This document shows positions 12,386-12,647 of a stretch of DNA of 12,647 bases, in pieces. The position numbers and the translations under genes were made by a program. This DNA is from CAINDZ01 sp041908585 (GTDB taxonomy: Bacteria; Krumholzibacteriota; Krumholzibacteriia; LZORAL124-64-63). The stretch lies in the NCBI GenBank assembly GCA_041908585.1, contig JAYRFB010000088.1:1-12647 (forward strand). Reading direction: 5' to 3'. The notes beneath the pieces were generated by a model, which worked only from the letters and a program-made list of their open reading frames with translations, was not told the origin of the DNA and made no database searches. Each line of letters opens with the position of its first letter. Within the stretch, counting starts at the first letter, position 1.

Positions 12386-12647
12386 GGCAGTTCCCTGACG
12401 CCCACCGGGGCGCCGCCCTCCGCAAGGTCGGCGCGCAGGCGCGCGACCACGCGGCGGTGCGCGGCGAAGGCCAGCGGGCCCGGCAGCGCGTCGAGCGGGT
12501 CGAAGCCGACCTCCTCCGCGTCGTCGCCGGCGACGAGCGCGCCGCCGACCGCGCGCGCGCGGGAGAAGATCACCACCACCGGCGTGGCCGGCGGCAGCAG
12601 GCCCTGCACCACCGCGGAGAGCCCGGTGAGCTCCACCACCAGGCCCG
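12382..12647 (-). CDS. Nudix hydrolase, C-terminal part (cut by window edge)
   Basis: The frame is open to the right edge, so the N-terminus and the Nudix box (GX5EX7REUXEEXGU) lie outside the window. The visible 88 or so residues, starting GLVVELTGLSAVV and continuing VVVIFSRARAVGGALVAGDDAEEVGFDPLDALPGPLAFAAHRRVV, match the part that follows the Nudix box in ADP-ribose or nucleotide pyrophosphatases of this superfamily. Substrate cannot be judged without the rest. Its stop overlaps the purN GTG start. Confidence 0.75.
   Translation of the reverse strand, partial: GLVVELTGLSAVVQGLLPPATPVVVIFSRARAVGGALVAGDDAEEVGFDPLDALPGPLAFAAHRRVVARLRADLAEGGAPVGVRELP

Noticed and set aside
1..12647. Mobile elements, CRISPR arrays, tRNA or rRNA genes
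   Set aside because: No transposase or integrase-like product, regularly spaced repeat array, cloverleaf or rRNA-like stretch was found on either strand.

Overview
The window is GC-rich chromosomal DNA (roughly 70% by eye) from a Gram-negative bacterium. Evidence for the outer membrane is a complete set of genes making the activated lipopolysaccharide sugar CMP-Kdo. Evidence for anaerobic or ferredoxin-based metabolism is an nfnAB-type flavin/iron-sulfur oxidoreductase pair. The lineage cannot be fixed from sequence alone. The order kdsB-pyrG-kdsA-kdsC/kdsD resembles Deltaproteobacteria and some FCB-group phyla (recalled, not searched). No mobile element, CRISPR array, tRNA or rRNA was seen; this is mostly conserved core genome with one unrecognised secreted protein and several regulatory signals.

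Layout. (1) Positions 1-203 follow kdsD and hold short GC-rich repeats plus a good sigma-54-type promoter match pointing left out of the window. (2) Positions 204-5987, minus strand, form one long unit: rplU, rpmA, kdsB, pyrG, kdsA, kdsC, kdsD. The last three overlap by 1 and 4 nt. A good sigma-70 promoter lies 132-162 nt before rplU. (3) Positions 5988-6369 are a divergent control region; trxB (6370-7311) leaves it rightwards and ends at a hairpin terminator. (4) Positions 7312-8259 carry an unrecognised secreted Cys-rich protein with its own promoter and a TTG start. Its stop shares the CTAG palindrome with the stop of convergent folE (8256-8810). (5) Positions 8811-9348 are a 538-nt divergent region with an AT-rich island holding a 16/19 match to the Fur box, upstream of nfnA-nfnB (9349-11714). 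(6) A GC-rich hairpin separates nfnB from convergent purN (11792-12385), which overlaps the end of a Nudix hydrolase gene cut by the right edge.

How the genes work together. KdsD makes arabinose-5-phosphate, KdsA condenses it with PEP to Kdo-8-phosphate, KdsC removes the phosphate, and KdsB couples Kdo to CTP. PyrG makes that CTP and sits next to kdsB. Placing these genes behind ribosomal protein genes L21 and L27 would tie envelope sugar supply to growth rate (inference). TrxB and NfnAB are both pyridine-nucleotide flavoenzymes but are separate units. I found no wholly new multi-gene system. The best leads are the Fur-like box before nfnAB, the sigma-54-like promoter at the left edge, the secreted orphan, and a perfect 10-bp hairpin at the 5' end of kdsB.
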